Assembly (NCBI GenBank): GCA_004558825.1
Contig: SFDB01000002.1
Coordinates: forward strand, 1-64,000
Source of the DNA: Clostridiales bacterium
GTDB taxonomy: Bacteria > Bacillota > Clostridia > Christensenellales > CAG-138
Direction of reading: 5' to 3'
Length of the DNA: 64,000 nt
The notes beneath the pieces are model-generated. The model did not search any database, was not told the DNA's origin, and saw only the letters and a list, made by a program, of their open reading frames with translations. The position numbers and the translations under genes are program-made. Shown here piece by piece: positions 60,936 to 64,000 of the stretch (positions are counted from its first letter, which is position 1; each line of letters opens with the position of its first letter).

Positions 60936-62164
60936 AACAAGTTTTATCGGTAATTATTGTTATAATAACGACCGTATCGATGTGCGGCTGCCTCGGGCCG
61001 CATTCGCCGGACGAGTATGGGTTTGTTCTTGCAATAGGCGTGGATGAGGGCAAAAATAACACGTTTTGCATATCGTTCATGCTTCAAGGCGAGCCTTCGG
61101 GTGAAAGCGGGGTGAGCGAAGGCGGCGCAATGATAATCGCAACGGAGGCGGATTCAATATTCAGCGCGGTAGACGCTTTGCGGACGATATACCCACATTA
61201 TCTTAATTTTTCGCACGCATATGCGATCTATGTATCTAAGACGGTTGCTCAAAGCGAGCTTATGGAGCGCTTCTTTGAATTTGCACCCGAGACATTAAGC
61301 CTTCGACAATCTGTCGGACTTATTGTGACGGACTGTACTGCCAAGGAATACATTAACGAGCGAGCGAAGATAAAGTATGTAAACCTTTCGGAGATCGGAC
61401 AGGAGCTTTTGAAAATATCGAACACCACGGGAAGCACACCGGTGGCCACGCTTCTTGACTACAAGGCTGCACTCTATGAGAATGAACATGACGCTATAGT
61501 GCCGTCGGTGCTAATCGACTATACTCTTGAAAAAAATGAGACGGGCGACGGAACGAGCGGCACCAACGAGGCATTTGCGCAACCCGGTACGGAACGGTCG
61601 GGTTCCGAAACAATTGGATATAAGCTTATTTCGGGCGGAGAAACGCGCTGCACAGTGAGAGGCTGCGCACTGTTTAACAACGGGAAAATGGTCGGTCAAC
61701 TTGACGTGCCGCACACACAGGCGCTGATGCTTGCGCGAGGTGAGTTTAGGAAAGGAATTGTGCGCATAATCGTAAACGATTCGATAATCGAGCTTGATGT
61801 GAAGGCTAAGCGAAGGCCGAGCGTGAAAATCGATATGGAAACCGGAAGGGCAAATGTAAAGATAGAAATACGGGCACAGGTTATAACGGACGAAAACGGT
61901 ATAAGTGATGATGACCTTGGGGCAATCGAGAGGAAATTTGCGGACGAGATGACGCAAAAACTGATTAAAGTGGAAGAAATATGCCTCCAAAGCGGATGCG
62001 ACGGCATGAAACTTGCACGAGCTGCAAAAAAATGCTTTTTGACAAACGAAGAGTGGGAAAATTTCGATTGGCAGAACTTTTTTGTTAATACAAAAACGGA
62101 GTTTGATATCGTGATAGAGCTGACGCAAAACATATATCTGCGGCACAGGGGTAACAGAGCATGA
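60932..62164 (+). CDS. Ger(x)C family lipoprotein, GerC subunit
   Basis: 410 aa. Signal peptide with lipobox MCGC (Cys at ~20-22). Ger(x)C landmarks: YGFVLAIGVDEGKN, PHYLNFSHAYAIYVSKTVA, LRQSVGLIVTDCTAKEYI, and a C-terminal domain (KEFDIVIEL-like TKTEFDIVIELTQNIYLRHRG). It is the lipid-anchored subunit of the germinant receptor. ATG overlaps gerB by 4 nt. Confidence 0.93.
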   Translation: MKQVLSVIIVIITTVSMCGCLGPHSPDEYGFVLAIGVDEGKNNTFCISFMLQGEPSGESGVSEGGAMIIATEADSIFSAVDALRTIYPHYLNFSHAYAIYVSKTVAQSELMERFFEFAPETLSLRQSVGLIVTDCTAKEYINERAKIKYVNLSEIGQELLKISNTTGSTPVATLLDYKAALYENEHDAIVPSVLIDYTLEKNETGDGTSGTNEAFAQPGTERSGSETIGYKLISGGETRCTVRGCALFNNGKMVGQLDVPHTQALMLARGEFRKGIVRIIVNDSIIELDVKAKRRPSVKIDMETGRANVKIEIRAQVITDENGISDDDLGAIERKFADEMTQKLIKVEEICLQSGCDGMKLARAAKKCFLTNEEWENFDWQNFFVNTKTEFDIVIELTQNIYLRHRGNRA

Positions 62165-62322
62165 CGGGGCTTCTGGCTTTGGCCGCCGTGGGTCTTGCAT
62201 ATGGGGCGCTCTATGCAGTACATTGCATACGCATAAAAAACACTGCGGCGTGCATAGGGGCCGTCTTTATGGGCGTGTTTCCCGCCGTATTGGCTGTGCT
62301 TGTATATCTAAACCATAGATAG
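62161..62322 (+). CDS. Two-helix small membrane protein, candidate GerD subunit
   Basis: 53 aa, starting MTGLLALAAVGLAYGALY and then ACIGAVFMGVFPAVLAVLVY: two hydrophobic helices with the linker HCIRIKNTA. Its ATG overlaps the gerC stop by 4 nt (ATGA), like the other ger junctions, so it is translated with the receptor. Small two-helix D proteins are known in several gerA-type operons and modulate the receptor; this ORF matches in position and layout. No sequence match was possible. Confidence 0.7.
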   Translation: MTGLLALAAVGLAYGALYAVHCIRIKNTAACIGAVFMGVFPAVLAVLVYLNHR

Positions 62323-62326
62323 CTCG

Positions 62327-63829
62327 TTACGAGAAAAGCTGAACGGCGTCGGTTACGTCGCCTGCGATTATGAAGCGCTCATTGAGTATATCTAAGGCTG
62401 TATCGGCAGATTGGCCAAGGATGAATGAGCCTGCGCATGCCGAATCGTAAACGTCGCCGATTTGCCCGCACAGAGCGAGTATGATGCCGGTAAGCATGTC
62501 TCCGCTGCCTCCTTTCGCAAGGGCGGGATTTCCGGATGTATTGTATGTTACTCGCCCGTCCGGAGAGACGATTATGCTTGTTGCACCCTTAAGCAGCACA
62601 TTTGCGCGCGTTTTTTTTGCGTAGGCTGCCGCATGAGCAAGCTGCTCTGCTTTTATACTTTCCATCGGTTTTGCGCAAAGCCGTGACATTTCGCCCAAAT
62701 GCGGCGTCAGCAGTACGTTCTCATGAAGTGCTGAGCTGCCTTGGCGCGCTAATGCATTGAGACCGTCTGCGTCTATGATGAGCGGTTTGCCGCAGGATAT
62801 GACGAGTGAGAGCATATCTGCCACTGCATGGCCGTGCCCAATGCCCGGGCCTATCGCTATGCAGTCGCACCAGCCGATCAAGCCTTCAAGCTGCGATTTA
62901 TCAAAGGTTGCCCAACAATCGGCCGTTCCGACGGAGACCATGGCTTCAGGCAGGCACGCGCGAAGAACTGCGGCCGCTCCCGCCGCAGTGAAAACTTTTA
63001 AAAGCCCTGCGCCGCTTCGGAGCGCCGCGCGGGTTGACATAACCGCGGCGCCCGTAAGGTCGTCACTGCCGGCTATCAAAAGCGCTTTGCCGTTGCAGCC
63101 CTTATGAGTATCCTGCCGCCTCGGCGGCAGCAGCGCTTTTACATCAGAAAACTCGAGTTCACGCTCGGTGATGCGCTCATCGATGTCGGATGCGGACAAG
63201 CCGATCTTCGCTACACGGACGTTCCCCGAGTATTCACGGCCCGGGAAAAGCAGATGGCCGCGCTTTTTATATTGTATTGCGACCGTTTCATCCGCGCGGA
63301 ACGCGACGCCGCGTATCAGGCCGAGGTCTGAGTCTATGCCGGAAGGAATATCTATAGATATTTTGAAAGCCGCGGAATCGTTGGCCGCATCTATTGCTTT
63401 GCGTGCCGCACCATTTATTTCGCGCTTTAAGCCTGTGCCGAATATGGCGTCGACTATTATGTCAAAATCGGAAAACGCGTGAAAATCATATGATTCATCA
63501 ACAAAAATACAGTTCAGGCCGAGCCGCAGCGCTATATTAAGCTGGGTTTTGCAGTCGTCGGACATATGCGAAGCGTCGCCAACGATATATGCGGCGGCAC
63601 TGACACCGTTCATTGCGAGCTGCCTCAAGAGCGCCAGGCCATCGCCGCCGTTGTTGCCGATGCCGCAGAGTATTGCGGTCCCGGCTCCGCGCGTGGCAGC
63701 CGCCTCAAGCACCGCGCGGCATACGGCGCCGGCGGCGTTTTCCATAAGCACGAGCGACGGGATACCGATTTCGTTTATCATGTGCGAATCAATGGCTCGC
63801 ATTGTTTCGGCCGTTACTGTTTTGAACAT
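62327..63829 (-). CDS. nnr: Bifunctional NAD(P)HX epimerase/dehydratase
   Basis: 500 aa. N-terminal epimerase (YjeF_N): AGTAILCGIGNNGGDGLALLRQL, IDIPSGIDSD. C-terminal ADP-dependent dehydratase (YjeF_C): GKALLIAGSDDLTGAAVMSTRAALRSGAG and GNPALAKGGSGDMLTGII. It repairs hydrated NADH/NADPH. ATG 63829 is 1 nt after the stop of the upstream gene (TAATATG). Convergent with the ger operon, 4 nt apart. Confidence 0.95.
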   Translation of the reverse strand: MFKTVTAETMRAIDSHMINEIGIPSLVLMENAAGAVCRAVLEAAATRGAGTAILCGIGNNGGDGLALLRQLAMNGVSAAAYIVGDASHMSDDCKTQLNIALRLGLNCIFVDESYDFHAFSDFDIIVDAIFGTGLKREINGAARKAIDAANDSAAFKISIDIPSGIDSDLGLIRGVAFRADETVAIQYKKRGHLLFPGREYSGNVRVAKIGLSASDIDERITERELEFSDVKALLPPRRQDTHKGCNGKALLIAGSDDLTGAAVMSTRAALRSGAGLLKVFTAAGAAAVLRACLPEAMVSVGTADCWATFDKSQLEGLIGWCDCIAIGPGIGHGHAVADMLSLVISCGKPLIIDADGLNALARQGSSALHENVLLTPHLGEMSRLCAKPMESIKAEQLAHAAAYAKKTRANVLLKGATSIIVSPDGRVTYNTSGNPALAKGGSGDMLTGIILALCGQIGDVYDSACAGSFILGQSADTALDILNERFIIAGDVTDAVQLFS

Positions 63830-63830
63830 A

Positions 63831-64000
63831 TTATTTCTCGTCTTTTCTGTATGATACGGCGTCGAGCACTGCGGCGCAGACGGCTTTGACGGCGCCCACC
63901 ATTAGCGAAGCGAACGGAACGCCGTCTTTTTCGCACGTTGCCATTGCGAAAAGTGTGTCGCCGTCGTTGGCGGTGTGGACAGGGCGTATGCACATGGCGA
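63831..64000 (-). CDS. P1-family peptidase (DmpA/BapA type), C-terminal part
   Basis: Partial: only the last ~55 codons are in the window, starting within IRPVHTANDGDTLFAMATCEKDGVP and ending RKDEK. The DGDT motif and the MVGAVKAVCAAVLDAV helix match DmpA-like aminopeptidases (N-terminal nucleophile, serine or threonine type). The nucleophile is out of view. Next to nnr with a 1-nt gap, so probably the same transcript. Confidence 0.75.
   Translation of the reverse strand, partial: AMCIRPVHTANDGDTLFAMATCEKDGVPFASLMVGAVKAVCAAVLDAVSYRKDEK

Noticed and set aside
1..64000. CRISPR arrays, tRNA or rRNA genes
   Set aside because: No regularly spaced repeats and no cloverleaf or rRNA sequence were seen by eye on either strand; a tRNAscan run would be decisive.

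Overview
The window reads as chromosome from an endospore-forming Firmicute, most likely Clostridia and plausibly gut-associated. Signs of this are yqfC/yqfD, a GerMN lipoprotein, a complete gerA-type germination operon, Prp next to an L27 with a cleavable N-terminus, an alpha-L-fucosidase and NagA. From about 9.45 kb to the end, codon use is even and genes are tightly packed with strong Shine-Dalgarno sites, so this part looks like core genome. No rRNA, tRNA or CRISPR array was seen.

Positions 1-9.4 kb are accessory. The first 3.5 kb is a patchwork of truncated pieces joined end to end: SNF2-type phage helicase, HsdR, HNH nuclease, an intact HTH-Fic gene, terminase small subunit, HK97-type major capsid protein and an IS1182-type transposase tail. 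Then come an APH-fold kinase with a DUF2087 gene, a frameshifted HTH/zinc-ribbon gene between two copies of a 40-bp repeat, and an ABC exporter overlapping its HTH-TPR regulator.

9.4-20.3 kb (mostly +): CDF cation transporter, inorganic pyrophosphatase, then plsX-acpP-rnc-smc-ftsY (lipid synthesis, RNA processing, chromosome organisation, SRP targeting), a minus-strand polyprenyl-type glycosyltransferase, class II aldolase and DUF1292. 20.5-28.6 kb (-): a deacetylase/M23 envelope pair, then cutC, M17 aminopeptidase, GH29 fucosidase and a large transglutaminase-fold protein. 28.7-36 kb: nagA (+), then on the minus strand rplU-prp-rpmA, an HD protein, a coiled-coil protein, coaD-rsmD, 5-formyl-THF cyclo-ligase and an amidohydrolase. 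36.4-48.3 kb (mostly +): walJ, CPBP protease, rlmH, a ProXp-type deacylase, two NlpC/P60 hydrolases flanking yqfC-yqfD, a double-OB SSB-like protein, rqcH, a GerMN lipoprotein and rdgB. 48.4-53.3 kb (-): a small membrane protein, an HEXXH protein, guaB and a Na/Pi cotransporter. 53.5-62.3 kb (+): PBP1A, a cysteine-free UDG, an SH3/PG-binding secreted protein and the ger operon with a 53-aa membrane ORF as fourth gene. nnr and a partial P1-family peptidase close the window on the minus strand.

The most interesting item is an undescribed-looking intergenic element of about 182 bp. It is present twice in opposite orientation (20356-20536 and 36106-36287), has several hairpins, and shows a compensatory base-pair change in its main stem. 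Each copy abuts a terminator-like hairpin at the same edge. Other leads are a terminator lying over the start of the ger operon, a candidate germinant-receptor D-subunit, a probable leaderless NlpC/P60 mRNA, a duplicated transglutaminase-fold protein, and the fragment mosaic at the left edge.
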